Assembly: GCA_020635855.1 (NCBI GenBank)
Contig: JACJYZ010000003.1
Span: 558,001 to 622,000 of the forward strand
DNA length: 64,000 bases
Source: Flavobacteriales bacterium
GTDB lineage: Bacteria; Bacteroidota; Bacteroidia; JACJYZ01
Direction of reading: 5' to 3'
Shown here: one piece after another, positions 8,761 to 17,219 of the stretch
Layout of the letters: every line of letters begins with the position of its first letter
Numbering within the stretch: the first letter of the stretch is position 1
Made by a program: the position numbers and the translations under genes
Notes under the pieces: model-generated
What the model was told of the DNA's origin: nothing
The model's input: the letters and a program-made list of their open reading frames with translations, nothing else
The model's database searches: none

Positions 8761-9114
8761 TCAGCCTCCGACGCGTTTTACCTTGAATCCCTTTTCCTGC
8801 AGGAAGGCCAGGATCCGGTCGCGGAACATCCCCTGGATAAAGATTTCTCCATCTTTTACCGTGCCCCCTGTGGCCAGTTTTGATTTCAGTTCACGGGCCA
8901 GGTTCTGAAGGGCTTCGTCACTTCCTTCAAATCCTTTGATAAGCGTGCCCGGTTTTCCGGCCCGGTGCTTCTTTTCAAAATGCACGGTGAGCAATTGGTC
9001 GGAAGGTGCAACCTCTTCCTGTTCCTCGTCTTCTCCCATGCGGTTCACCGCATCCGGATCGGTGGAATATACGAGTTGGCTGAAGTCGTTGAGGGTCTTC
9101 TTTTTCTTGTTCAT
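8761..9114 (-). CDS. SUI1/eIF1-family translation initiation factor (YciH-like)
   Basis: A 117-residue protein with a polar N-terminal third and a SUI1 domain (about 40-117): RAGKPGTLIKGFEG, a KLATGGTVKDGEIFIQG core, and the C-terminal GFKVKRVGG. The archaeal and eukaryotic relatives check start codon choice on the small ribosomal subunit; the bacterial role (YciH) is linked to initiation fidelity and stress, poorly defined. It is convergent with bshA, the two stops being only two bases apart. Confidence 0.92.
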   Translation of the reverse strand: MNKKKKTLNDFSQLVYSTDPDAVNRMGEDEEQEEVAPSDQLLTVHFEKKHRAGKPGTLIKGFEGSDEALQNLARELKSKLATGGTVKDGEIFIQGMFRDRILAFLQEKGFKVKRVGG

Positions 9115-9166
9115 GCGATACGTGTGCTGTCGGTAATGATAAAGGTATGAATCGTTGCCGGCCGGA

Positions 9167-11059
9167 TCAAGGCTTCCGGTAGATCATTTCGTTGTAAAGC
9201 AGGTTGTGGTTGTATTGCTGGACAATGGCCTGCGTGGTTTTCTGAATATACGGCAGCTCGGTGGATTTCGGTTCCAGGATGTTTCGGGTTTGCAGCGGAT
9301 CTTTTTGCAGATCATACAAGCCCACACTTCCCTCTGTGGTCATCTGGTAAATGTATTTGTCGGTGATCAACTGATACACCCCATTCAGGAAGGTGATGGC
9401 GCAATCGGGTATCCGGGGTGAAAATACGCTGTTGCCGAATGCCACATACGGTTGATCGTATCCGATGTAATCCAGGATGCTGGGCATAATATCCACCTGT
9501 TGTGCGATGCCCTTCCGTATCTGGGGGAGCGAATCGGTCGGGTGGAAGAACAGAATCGGTATTCTGAACTTGCCTGTGCTGGTTGACCCCGTCGGTGTTA
9601 GCTCCATGCCCGTATGATCTGCAGTGATCACGAACAACGTGTGCTGATAAAACGGGTAGGTTTTGAGCCTGTTGAACAATGCCCGCAACGCATGATCGGT
9701 ATAGGCGATGGCCGGCAAAACAGGAAATTCGGAAGCGGGAGGGGAATACCCGTTGTCGTCGGGAACAACGAATGGGTGGTGGGAGGAGATGGAAAACAGC
9801 GTGGTGAAAAAAGGCTCGGGGTAGGTGGCCAGGGTTCGGGCGAAGAAAGGAAAGAACAGGTGATCGGGGATGCCCCAGTGTCCGTCGTAATCATCGGCCA
9901 CAGGGTATTCCGAACGTCCCAGGTAATGATCTACGCCTGCCAGGGCGCAGAAATCATCGAAGCCCATGGTGCCGTTGGTGCCGCCATGAAAGAAGGAGGT
10001 GTGGTATCCCTTCTTTTTCAATAGGTGCGGCAGGGCATCCATGGCATTCCCGGAAAAGGGGGAAAGGAGATAGGGGTCGTTCATCAGGTTGGGTATGCCG
10101 CTGAGGATGGCAGGCACTCCCTCGATGGACTTCTTGGCGTTGGCTATGCCGGCAGGATAGGACCTTCCGAGCTGCATCAGGGAATCCAGGAACGGGGTGA
10201 ACCCCTGGAGGCTTCCATACCCGGTGTATTCAGCAGAGAAACTTTCCAGGATGATGATGCAAATGTTGTCGGGTTTAAACGCCTTGGCCGCAGGTTGATG
10301 AATGATCGGGTATACCTGTTCGGCTTCCACCTCATCCATAAAGTGCAGCTCTTCGATGGGTGCCGCCCCCATCGTCTTTAAGATGCAGAATGGGGTGTTC
10401 AGTACGTAGGGTGTATGCTCCGGACTGGCATACCGGCCCGCGGTTACCAGATGGATCGGACGTTCCTGGAACCCTCCCCGGATACCGATGACCACGAGGG
10501 CGTTGGTTGTTAGGAAGAGGATGCCGGCGGCCACATAATTCATGCGCCCCGGAAGCATCAGGACCTGCCGTGTGTTGCGCAGCCAAAGCCGGTCGAGCCA
10601 CCAGGCGGCCAGGGTGATGAGCACGGTGAGCGTGGGAATGTACCAGAAGTCAGACACAAACCGGGGAATCAGGTTGATCACGTCATTTCCTGTTCCGGCG
10701 AGGAGGAACAGGTCGGCGGTGGACCGCTTGCCGGTGAATTTGAAGTATTCGCTGTCGATCAGGTTGAAAAGAGCAGCAGCAAAGATACCGGCGACAAAAA
10801 GTACGTGCGAGGTATTCCTGAACAGACGTTTGCGAACGAAAGGGAAAGGCAACAGAGAAAATATCAGCGCCGGCCAGCACAACATGGCCAGGGCAGAAGC
10901 ATCGAAACGCAGGCCGGAAAGCCAGATCTGCAGCCAGTCGTACCCGCTCATGTGCACCGGATTCAGGGCGATGAAAACCAGCCTTGTGAGCAACAGGCAT
11001 CCGAGCACCGCCAACATACGTCTGAAAGTAAGCCGAATCAGTGCAATTTCACGAAACAT
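9167..11059 (-). CDS. LtaS-type sulfatase / phosphoglycerol transferase family membrane protein
   Basis: A 630-residue protein with about five N-terminal membrane helices (to about 190) and an extracytoplasmic alkaline-phosphatase-superfamily domain. Metal ligands are seen in ILESFSAEYTG and ADHTGM; the nucleophile position following NAKK is Ser (in KKSIEGVPAILSG), where LtaS has Thr. Family members move phosphoglycerol or phosphoethanolamine to polymers or lipids at the outer face of the inner membrane; which one here is unknown. Monocistronic. A TAGCTTTG box (11065-11072) ends five bases before the ATG, so the mRNA is probably leaderless. Confidence 0.92.
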   Translation of the reverse strand: MFREIALIRLTFRRMLAVLGCLLLTRLVFIALNPVHMSGYDWLQIWLSGLRFDASALAMLCWPALIFSLLPFPFVRKRLFRNTSHVLFVAGIFAAALFNLIDSEYFKFTGKRSTADLFLLAGTGNDVINLIPRFVSDFWYIPTLTVLITLAAWWLDRLWLRNTRQVLMLPGRMNYVAAGILFLTTNALVVIGIRGGFQERPIHLVTAGRYASPEHTPYVLNTPFCILKTMGAAPIEELHFMDEVEAEQVYPIIHQPAAKAFKPDNICIIILESFSAEYTGYGSLQGFTPFLDSLMQLGRSYPAGIANAKKSIEGVPAILSGIPNLMNDPYLLSPFSGNAMDALPHLLKKKGYHTSFFHGGTNGTMGFDDFCALAGVDHYLGRSEYPVADDYDGHWGIPDHLFFPFFARTLATYPEPFFTTLFSISSHHPFVVPDDNGYSPPASEFPVLPAIAYTDHALRALFNRLKTYPFYQHTLFVITADHTGMELTPTGSTSTGKFRIPILFFHPTDSLPQIRKGIAQQVDIMPSILDYIGYDQPYVAFGNSVFSPRIPDCAITFLNGVYQLITDKYIYQMTTEGSVGLYDLQKDPLQTRNILEPKSTELPYIQKTTQAIVQQYNHNLLYNEMIYRKP

Positions 11060-11064
11060 GTAGG

Positions 11065-11072
11065 CAAAGCTA
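11065..11072 (-). promoter_or_regulatory. Promoter -7 box of the sulfatase gene
   Basis: TAGCTTTG on the minus strand, exact TAnnTTTG match, only five bases between its last G and the ATG. The -33 element is not obvious. Confidence 0.5.
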
Positions 11073-11108
11073 CCAAATTCCTAAGCGAATTAATCCTGGC
11101 TTTATGCA

Positions 11109-11116
11109 TAGGTTTG
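11109..11116 (+). promoter_or_regulatory. Promoter -7 box ahead of the first tandem lipoprotein
   Basis: TAGGTTTG on the plus strand, exact consensus, giving a leader of about 94 bases before the ATG at 11214. It is divergent from the sulfatase box 37 bases away. Confidence 0.4.
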
Positions 11117-11213
11117 TAATATTCTGGCCTTCTTTTTAACTTCGCTCACCGTTTGTTTTTGGCACGCAAATTGTCTGAGTGGACGGTAATAACTACAAAC
11201 CAAACCTAAGAAA

Positions 11214-12107
11214 ATGAAAAAGCTGACAAAACTGATGTTGTTCCTGATGGCCGGTGCATCTACGGTCTTCGTAAGTTGTAACAAGGATGACGATGAGAAT
11301 ACCGACAAATCTCCCACCATCAACTTCGTGGGTGGATCCGGATATGTTGATGCCAACGTGCAACTGACCGTGAACGATGCTTTCAAAGTGGGTATCACCG
11401 CATCTTCAAACGCAACCAGCAGCACCAAGCTGGTAAGCTTCAAGGTGGTTCGTACCGCCAACAATACGCCTGTAACCGTGCTGGATTCAACCATCAGCAC
11501 AAAAACGTTCGGAACCTGGACCGGTAACTTCACTGCCCAGAGCACTGCTACCACCGAAAACTGGACGTTCACTGTTACTGACGCCGACGGCGAATCTGCA
11601 ACTGCAACATTCACCATCCAAACCGTAGCTGCAGGTCCTATTTCCACTTACACCGCAAAGCAGGCAGGTGCCCAATCCAACTCTACACTGGGTAGCTTCA
11701 TTGATCTGACCGGCGGTAACATTTACCTTTCTTCGGCTGCGGTCACCAACCAGGCGAATGTAGATGCCGTTTATTTCAACGGTGCTGGCAATGCCACCAT
11801 CGGTTCGGTAACAGACAGCGAAGCCAAAGGCATTTTCTCTACGCTTCCCTTCACTACCACCAACAACCAAACTACATTTGTAGACCTGACTTCAAGCATG
11901 TCTACAAGCCAGTTCGATGCCATCACAGACGATTCAGGTATCCTGAATGCTTTGGGCACGCCGACTGCTACACAGATTTCAGGTCTTGCCGTTAACAGCA
12001 TCGTTGGATTCAAAACTGCCGATGGAAAATACGGTCTTGTGAAAGTAACTGCCCTTACCGCCGGTAACACAGGCAGCATGACCTGCACCATCAAGGTTCA
12101 GCAATAA
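11214..12107 (+). CDS. Lipoprotein with Ig-like domain, tandem copy 1
   Basis: A 297-residue predicted lipoprotein: signal peptide and lipobox ending FVSC (Cys22), then an acidic linker. Residues about 33-140 look like an Ig-like beta-sandwich ending in FTVTDADGESATATFTIQT; residues about 145-297 form a second domain ending in VNSIVGFKTADGKYGLVKVT. No enzyme motif is seen. The acidic residues right after the Cys may act as an export signal to the cell surface, as known for Bacteroidota lipoproteins (inference). The gene downstream is a clear paralogue along its whole length, including the terminator. Confidence 0.85.
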   Translation: MKKLTKLMLFLMAGASTVFVSCNKDDDENTDKSPTINFVGGSGYVDANVQLTVNDAFKVGITASSNATSSTKLVSFKVVRTANNTPVTVLDSTISTKTFGTWTGNFTAQSTATTENWTFTVTDADGESATATFTIQTVAAGPISTYTAKQAGAQSNSTLGSFIDLTGGNIYLSSAAVTNQANVDAVYFNGAGNATIGSVTDSEAKGIFSTLPFTTTNNQTTFVDLTSSMSTSQFDAITDDSGILNALGTPTATQISGLAVNSIVGFKTADGKYGLVKVTALTAGNTGSMTCTIKVQQ

Positions 12108-12128
12108 CATATCATTCCACGGAATGGG

Positions 12129-12160
12129 AAAGAGGCTCCATTCCGGAGCCTCTTTTTTTT
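12129..12160 (+). terminator. Intrinsic terminator of lipoprotein copy 1
   Basis: Perfect nine-pair stem AGAGGCTCC/GGAGCCTCT (12131-12153) with a five-base loop and eight T residues. Nearly the same element follows copy 2. Confidence 0.93.
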
Positions 12161-12240
12161 GGTGCAATTGCTGTCCCTGTAACTTTTGGTATATTAATTG
12201 TTTTGCTGATCCGTCGAAACAATGAATCAAACTGATCAAA

Positions 12241-13164
12241 ATGAAAAAACTTACCCTGGGTATTTTATTTTCCTTGGCTTGCGTATGCGCTGTTTTCTTG
12301 GGTTGCGGAAAGAAGAATGTTGACAAATCTCCCGGCATCAGTTTTGTGAACGGAGCCGGATATGTTGCTTCCGATGTGCAGTTGACTGCAAAGGATACCT
12401 TCCGGGTGGGTATCACGGCATCTTCGAGTACCACAAGCGGCGCAGAGTTGGTGAAATTCACCGTGGTCCGTGTGTTCCATTCAGCGGTAACCGTGCTGGA
12501 TTCAATCATCAATGCCAAGTCATTCGGACCCTGGACGGGTACATTCATTGCTAATAGCAACGTAGGCAGTGAAGAGTGGAGGTTCTTCGTTACCGATGCA
12601 GATGGAGAAACGGCATCGAAGATTATGACCATTCAAACTACGGAGCGCCCCATTGCAACTTACACCGACATAAAGGCTGATGCGCAATTGCCGTCAACCC
12701 ATACGGTAGGCAGCATTCTCGACCTGACCGCCGGTGTCGTGTTCCCTTCGTCGACTGCAACCTATGATGATTCCCCGGCGGTGAATGTGCAGGCACTGTA
12801 TTTCAATGGTTCGGGCAATGCCACCATCGGCTCGCTGGACGACAGCGAAACCGGAGATGTTTTCAATACGTTCCGAAATTCTTTCAGAAGTGACACAATC
12901 AAACTGGTTTATTACGACCTGCAAAACCTCCGTTTCAAAGACCTTTCCTCCGGCATGTCTACCGGTGCGTTCGATGCCGTTGCAGACAATGCCGGAATTG
13001 CAGATGCGGTGGGTACACCTTTGGCCGTTAAGGTTGCTAATCTGGCCGTCAACAGCATCATCGGGTTTAAAACCAGCGACGATGTCTACGGCCTGCTGAA
13101 AGTAACCGACTTGGTTCCGGGTGACTCAGGCAGTATCACCTACACCGTCAAGGTGCAGCAATAA
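12241..13164 (+). CDS. Lipoprotein with Ig-like domain, tandem copy 2
   Basis: A 307-residue lipoprotein (lipobox FLGC, Cys22) aligned end to end with the copy before it: both have KSP at the mature N-terminus, the ITASS motif, FVTDADGE or FTVTDADGE, GNATIGS, and the C-terminal sequence NSI(V/I)GFKT followed by a final KVQQ. It carries a short insertion of about a dozen residues (SFRSDTIKLVYYDLQNL) in the second domain. Surface or periplasmic protein of unknown function; it could bind a ligand or partner through its two beta domains. Own transcription start is likely, since a strong terminator separates it from copy 1. Confidence 0.85.
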   Translation: MKKLTLGILFSLACVCAVFLGCGKKNVDKSPGISFVNGAGYVASDVQLTAKDTFRVGITASSSTTSGAELVKFTVVRVFHSAVTVLDSIINAKSFGPWTGTFIANSNVGSEEWRFFVTDADGETASKIMTIQTTERPIATYTDIKADAQLPSTHTVGSILDLTAGVVFPSSTATYDDSPAVNVQALYFNGSGNATIGSLDDSETGDVFNTFRNSFRSDTIKLVYYDLQNLRFKDLSSGMSTGAFDAVADNAGIADAVGTPLAVKVANLAVNSIIGFKTSDDVYGLLKVTDLVPGDSGSITYTVKVQQ

Positions 13165-13185
13165 CATTGCATACCCTGGAATGGG

Positions 13186-13216
13186 AAAGAGGCTTCACAT
13201 CGGAGCCTCTTTTTTT
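13186..13216 (+). terminator. Intrinsic terminator of lipoprotein copy 2
   Basis: Stem AGAGGCTTC/GGAGCCTCT (13188-13210) with one G-U pair and seven T residues. Sequence and distance from the stop codon match the terminator of copy 1. Confidence 0.93.
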
Positions 13217-13223
13217 CTTGCCA

Positions 13224-13254
13224 TTTGGAAATCCCATACTTTGATATAATTTTG
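13224..13254 (+). promoter_or_regulatory. Complete promoter of the small lipoprotein gene
   Basis: TTTG (13224-13227), exactly 19 bases, TAATTTTG (13247-13254): full match to the Bacteroidota -33/-7 consensus. It gives a leader of about 24 bases to the ATG at 13282. Confidence 0.75.
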
Positions 13255-13281
13255 TTCACCTAAACCAAACCCCGTATCTTC

Positions 13282-13527
13282 ATGAAGAAGCTAGTTGGTA
13301 TTATGATGGTGTCAGGAATGGCATTGTTGGCTGCATGTGGAGGCCAAAGCGAAGAAGAAAAAGCAGCACAGGAACAGGCAAGGCTAGACTCGATCGCACA
13401 GGCCGAGCAAGCCAACCAGGAAGCCGAAATGGCCGCCGAACAACATCGCATTGATTCCCTGGCGCAGATCGCCGCGGATACCACCAAAGTGGACAGCACC
13501 GCTACTAACGGTACCAAGACCGAGTAA
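13282..13527 (+). CDS. Small Ala/Glu/Gln-rich lipoprotein
   Basis: An 81-residue predicted lipoprotein with lipobox LLAAC (Cys19). The mature part is a charged, Ala/Gln/Glu-rich helix or coiled coil (EEEKAAQEQARLDSIAQAEQ and a second LDSIAQ-like unit IDSLAQ), ending in a Thr/Ser-rich tail. It may be a structural lipoprotein that lies along the envelope, as Lpp-like proteins do; that is inference and the function is unknown. It has its own promoter and terminator, so it is a free-standing, probably well expressed unit. Confidence 0.8.
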   Translation: MKKLVGIMMVSGMALLAACGGQSEEEKAAQEQARLDSIAQAEQANQEAEMAAEQHRIDSLAQIAADTTKVDSTATNGTKTE

Positions 13528-13547
13528 CGACTTGAAAACTGATCATG

Positions 13548-13577
13548 AAAGGGTGGCCAGAAGGTCACCCTTTTTTT
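13548..13577 (+). terminator. Intrinsic terminator of the small lipoprotein gene
   Basis: GGGTGGCC/GGTCACCC stem (13551-13570) with AGAA loop, one G-U pair, then seven T residues. Confidence 0.93.
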
Positions 13578-13579
13578 AT

Positions 13580-13599
13580 GGATGTGCATGTGCACATCC
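13580..13599. promoter_or_regulatory. Perfect inverted repeat upstream of the E1 gene
   Basis: GGATGTGCA, TG, TGCACATCC: nine-base arms with a two-base centre. It lies where the -33 element of the E1 promoter (13607-13614) should be, as an operator would. A run of T follows (13600-13604), so it could instead act as a second, tandem terminator for the gene before it. Confidence 0.6.
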
Positions 13600-13606
13600 T
13601 TTTTGA

Positions 13607-13614
13607 TATTTTTG
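13607..13614 (+). promoter_or_regulatory. Promoter -7 box of the E1 operon
   Basis: TATTTTTG, exact TAnnTTTG match, 25 bases before the ATG at 13640. No TTTG at the normal spacing; the inverted repeat occupies that place. Confidence 0.5.
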
Positions 13615-13639
13615 CTCCGGTGTCTTAAGTAAACCCTGC

Positions 13640-15619
13640 ATGAAATTCGAACGAAGGAAATACAGCAACCGGCAGCTGACCGATTTGTACCGGGCACTGC
13701 TGACCCCAAGGCTGATCGAGGAGAAAATGCTGGTACTCCTGCGGCAGGGGAGAATCTCAAAGTGGTTCTCCGGGATCGGACAGGAAGCCATTTCCGTGGG
13801 CGCCACCCTGGCATTGGACGACGATGAGTTCATCCTGCCCATGCACCGCAACCTGGGCGTGTTCACCGGCCGCAATGTACCGCTCGAACGCCTGTTCGCC
13901 CAGTTCCAGGGCAAAGCATCCGGCTTTACCAAAGGCCGCGACCGCTCGTTCCATTTCGGTTCCATGGAACACCACATCATAGGGATGATCAGCCACCTCG
14001 GACCCCAGCTCGGTATTGCCGATGGCATAGCCCTGGCACATAAGCTGAACAAAGAACCAAAAGTAACCGCCGTGTTCACCGGCGACGGTGCCACCAGCGA
14101 AGGCGACTTTCACGAAGCACTGAACGTAGCCGCCGTATGGGACCTGCCCGTTTTGTTTGTGATCGAGAACAACGGGTACGGACTTTCAACTCCATCCCGC
14201 GAACAGTTCCGCTGTGAGTATATGATTGATAAAGCCAAAGGATACGGCATGGAGGCAGTGCAGATCGATGGCAACAACATCCTCGAAGTATATTATACCT
14301 TCCGGCAACTGGCCCGATCCGTCAGAAAGAACCCCCGCCCTGTTATGGTGGAATGCCTCACCTTTCGCATGCGCGGGCACGAAGAAGCTTCAGGTACCAA
14401 ATATGTTCCCACCGAACTGATGGACCATTGGGCAAAAAAAGACCCCCTGGTCAATTACGAATCCTACCTGCTCGAAGAAGGTGTGATCACCAAACAGGAG
14501 CAACAACAGATTCGCGACGAGATTAAATCCGCGATTCAGGCCGCATTGGATATCGCCTTTGCCGAACCCGCTATTGAAGCCCATACTGCTGAGGAAGTCG
14601 CTGATGTATATCAAGACCATACACCGGTATTGCCATCTGTACCATCCGGTCAGGTCCGTGATTTACGTTTTGTAGATGCCGTGAGCGAAGGCCTCCGTCA
14701 ATCCATGGAAACCTTCCCGAACCTGGTGATCATGGGGCAGGATGTGGCAGAGTACGGAGGTGTTTTTAAAGTCACCGAAGGCTTTACCGATGCATTCGGC
14801 CGCGACAGGGTGCGCAACACCCCGCTATGTGAAAGTGCCATCGTGGGTGCGGCACTCGGACTTTCCATGCATGGATACAAGGCCATAGTGGAAATGCAGT
14901 TTGCAGATTTTGTGACCTGTGGCTTCAACCAAATTGTGAACAACCTGGCCAAGCTCCATTACCGCTGGGGAAGGTTTGCCGATGTGGTGGTGCGCATGCC
15001 CACCGGGGCAGGCGTCTCCGCAGGCCCATTCCATTCCCAATCCAATGAAGCCTGGTTCACACATACACCCGGACTCAAAGTCGTGTACCCGGCCTTCCCC
15101 GAAGATGCCAAGGGGTTGCTCATAGCCGCCATCGAAGATCCGAACCCGGTGATGTTTTTTGAACACAAAGCCCTCTACAGAAGTGTAACGGGGCCGGTGC
15201 ATGATGACTGCTTCGCCATGGAACTCGGCAAGGCCAGGTGTGTGAGGGAAGGAGAAGATATCACCATTGTTACCTACGGTTTCGGGGTGCACTGGGCCCT
15301 CGAAGTGCTCGACCGCCACCCGGAAATATCCGCCGACCTGATTGATCTGAGAACCCTGGTGCCTCTGGATACGGATACCCTTCTTGAAAGCGTAAGGAAA
15401 ACCGGAAAGGCCATCGTGTTGCATGAAGATACGCTGACCGGCGGGTTTGGTGGCGAAATAGCATCCCTGATCACCGAGCGTGCATTTGAATCGCTGGATG
15501 GCCCGGTTGTGCGCTGCGGGTCGTTGGATACCCCGATACCCTTTACATCTTCCCTGGAAACGAACTTTCTTCCTATGGAAAGATTTGAATCGAAGTTGCT
15601 GGAGCTTTGGTCATACTGA
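13640..15619 (+). CDS. 2-oxoacid dehydrogenase E1, alpha and beta subunits fused
   Basis: A 659-residue thiamine-diphosphate enzyme that decarboxylates a 2-oxo acid and hands the acyl group to the lipoyl arm of E2. The alpha part (about 1-325) shows HRNLG, GSMEHHIIGMISHLGPQLGI and the ThDP motif GDGATSEGDFHEALN through IENN (about 148-180). The beta part (about 335-659) begins VRDLRFVDAVSEGLRQSME and ends with the MEMQFADF/LETNFLP features of E1-beta. The fused order is typical of Bacteroidota. Best match in memory is the branched-chain 2-oxo acid type rather than pyruvate, in line with the class IV aminotransferase two genes on, but substrate is not proven. E2 is not in the window; a dihydrolipoyl dehydrogenase starts near the right edge. 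Confidence 0.94.
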   Translation: MKFERRKYSNRQLTDLYRALLTPRLIEEKMLVLLRQGRISKWFSGIGQEAISVGATLALDDDEFILPMHRNLGVFTGRNVPLERLFAQFQGKASGFTKGRDRSFHFGSMEHHIIGMISHLGPQLGIADGIALAHKLNKEPKVTAVFTGDGATSEGDFHEALNVAAVWDLPVLFVIENNGYGLSTPSREQFRCEYMIDKAKGYGMEAVQIDGNNILEVYYTFRQLARSVRKNPRPVMVECLTFRMRGHEEASGTKYVPTELMDHWAKKDPLVNYESYLLEEGVITKQEQQQIRDEIKSAIQAALDIAFAEPAIEAHTAEEVADVYQDHTPVLPSVPSGQVRDLRFVDAVSEGLRQSMETFPNLVIMGQDVAEYGGVFKVTEGFTDAFGRDRVRNTPLCESAIVGAALGLSMHGYKAIVEMQFADFVTCGFNQIVNNLAKLHYRWGRFADVVVRMPTGAGVSAGPFHSQSNEAWFTHTPGLKVVYPAFPEDAKGLLIAAIEDPNPVMFFEHKALYRSVTGPVHDDCFAMELGKARCVREGEDITIVTYGFGVHWALEVLDRHPEISADLIDLRTLVPLDTDTLLESVRKTGKAIVLHEDTLTGGFGGEIASLITERAFESLDGPVVRCGSLDTPIPFTSSLETNFLPMERFESKLLELWSY

Positions 15620-15658
15620 CCGCAAAAGACATGTGAAAAATAACCTATCTTGTTGGGG

Positions 15659-16384
15659 ATGATCCTGAAGAAGCCGGGTAAGAAGGAAGAAGCATTGTGG
15701 ATTGGTTTCTACATGCTGCCATTCGTAGCATTGATCGCTCCGAACAACCGGTCTGTTCCTTTCGGTCTTCTGCTGGGCACGTTGAGCGGCCTGCTGGCGA
15801 TTCTGGTTTTCCTGCTTGTCAGGCGCCACAAGAGGTGGGTGCGTTGGGTCACCCAGGCGGGCTGCATCCTGCTGGCGGTTGCGGTGAATTCCATCTACCA
15901 GAAAGAGGTTGTTTACAGGTTGAACAACAGGCTGGACGAGAAATACTACCGGAGCGGACAAATCAGGTCAAGGGTTCGCATAGTGGATGGACAGCGGCAG
16001 GGTGTATGGATGTCATGGCACGAGAACGGGTTCCTGGAAGAAAGGGGATATTTTATTCACGATCAACCGGCGGGCAAATGGCTGTATTACTTTGACAACG
16101 GACGCCGGGAACAGGAAGGAGTGTATGTAAACGGTGTAAAAACAGGCATCTGGCGATGGTGGTACCAGAATGGCGGATTCAGGGCCCGCATGCACTACCT
16201 GAACGACAAGCTGTACGGAAGCTGGGTGTATTGGCACGAGAACGGCAACATCGCTGAGTTCGGCGACTTCAGGAACAACTATGAGTTGGGTAAATGGCTC
16301 TACCAGGACGAGCAGAAAGACATCGGAAGGATCCGGTGGTTTAACAAAGGCAAATTAACAGATGAGCTTATCTTCAGACAATAG
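15659..16384 (+). CDS. Membrane-anchored MORN/YwqK-like repeat protein
   Basis: About 241 residues. Two N-terminal hydrophobic segments (about 13-31 and 37-56, with a third at 65-80) are followed by at least five repeats of the type W..(Y/W)H/DNG...E.G.Y..G...G.W..., for example WMSWHENGFLEERGYF and WVYWHENGNIAEFGDF. Such MORN-variant repeats form beta-hairpin sheets and are common in Bacteroidota, where they are often annotated as YwqK antitoxin-like; no toxin is next to this one, so I do not use that name. The ATG at 15659 is chosen over two TTG codons just before it. Its end overlaps the aminotransferase start by 23 bases. Confidence 0.82.
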   Translation: MILKKPGKKEEALWIGFYMLPFVALIAPNNRSVPFGLLLGTLSGLLAILVFLLVRRHKRWVRWVTQAGCILLAVAVNSIYQKEVVYRLNNRLDEKYYRSGQIRSRVRIVDGQRQGVWMSWHENGFLEERGYFIHDQPAGKWLYYFDNGRREQEGVYVNGVKTGIWRWWYQNGGFRARMHYLNDKLYGSWVYWHENGNIAEFGDFRNNYELGKWLYQDEQKDIGRIRWFNKGKLTDELIFRQ

Positions 16385-17219
16385 GTGGGTGGCGCACCGC
16401 GGACAAATCACACCGCTCGCGTCCTGTTTGATACCGGTCAACGACCTTGCCATCATGCGTGGCTACGGTATGTTCGATTATTTCAGAACCTATAACGGGC
16501 ATCCGTTTCATATGCCCGATCATCTCAACCGCTTCGAGCATTCTGCGGCGCAGCTTGGATTGTCTACCACCATGCCCCGTGAAGAACTGCAGGCAACCAT
16601 CGAACAACTGCTGAAAGCACAACCTCTTCGGGATGCGGGCATACGTCTGCTGCTCACAGGCGGGTATTCTGCAGACAGCATGACATCTGAGTCTCCCAAC
16701 CTGTTCGTGTTGTCGGAGCCGCTGCCGGTATTTAACTCCCAACAGTTTGCCGAAGGTGTACACCTGATGCTTTCGGCATTCGACCGGGAACTTCCCCAGG
16801 TGAAAACCATCAACTACCTGCAAAGCATCCGCCTGCTTCCGGAACGGAAAAAGAACAACCAGTATGAGGTGCTATACCACGGTAAGTCAGGCGTGACGGA
16901 GGCTTCCAGAAGCAATTTCTTCCTGGTGAAAAACGGAACGGTACGAACCACCGGTGAAAACGTATTGTTGGGTATCACCAGAAAAGTGGTGCTGGGTCTG
17001 GCCGGGAAACTGGGTATTCCGGTGGTGCAGGAACGAGTGGAGGTAGATGCGTTGTATGATGCCGATGAGGCGTTTCTGACCGGAACCAACACGAAGGTCA
17101 TGCCGGTGGTGAAGGTGGGCGAACAAACGATCGGGAACGGACAACCCGGGGAAGTAACGCGGGCATTGATGGATGCATTCAACGCCTACACCGAACAATG
17201 GGGAACAATCAGGCCCTGA
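16362..17219 (+). CDS. Class IV (branched-chain type) PLP aminotransferase
   Basis: A 285-residue fold-type IV PLP enzyme. The Schiff-base lysine is in VKTINYLQS (about 147) and the PLP-ring Glu in GVTEASRSNFF (about 181-191); FLTGTNTKVMPVV is the usual C-terminal phosphate/substrate region. The family includes branched-chain aminotransferase, D-amino acid aminotransferase and aminodeoxychorismate lyase. Branched-chain or related amino acids are suggested by the co-transcribed E1 gene, but the enzyme is shorter than classical IlvE and the activity is open. Starts inside the end of the repeat-protein gene. Confidence 0.88.
   Translation: MSLSSDNRWVAHRGQITPLASCLIPVNDLAIMRGYGMFDYFRTYNGHPFHMPDHLNRFEHSAAQLGLSTTMPREELQATIEQLLKAQPLRDAGIRLLLTGGYSADSMTSESPNLFVLSEPLPVFNSQQFAEGVHLMLSAFDRELPQVKTINYLQSIRLLPERKKNNQYEVLYHGKSGVTEASRSNFFLVKNGTVRTTGENVLLGITRKVVLGLAGKLGIPVVQERVEVDALYDADEAFLTGTNTKVMPVVKVGEQTIGNGQPGEVTRALMDAFNAYTEQWGTIRP

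Noticed and set aside
15659..16384. YwqK-type antitoxin of a toxin-antitoxin pair
   Set aside because: The repeats match, but no toxin-like gene is adjacent and the neighbours are metabolic enzymes.
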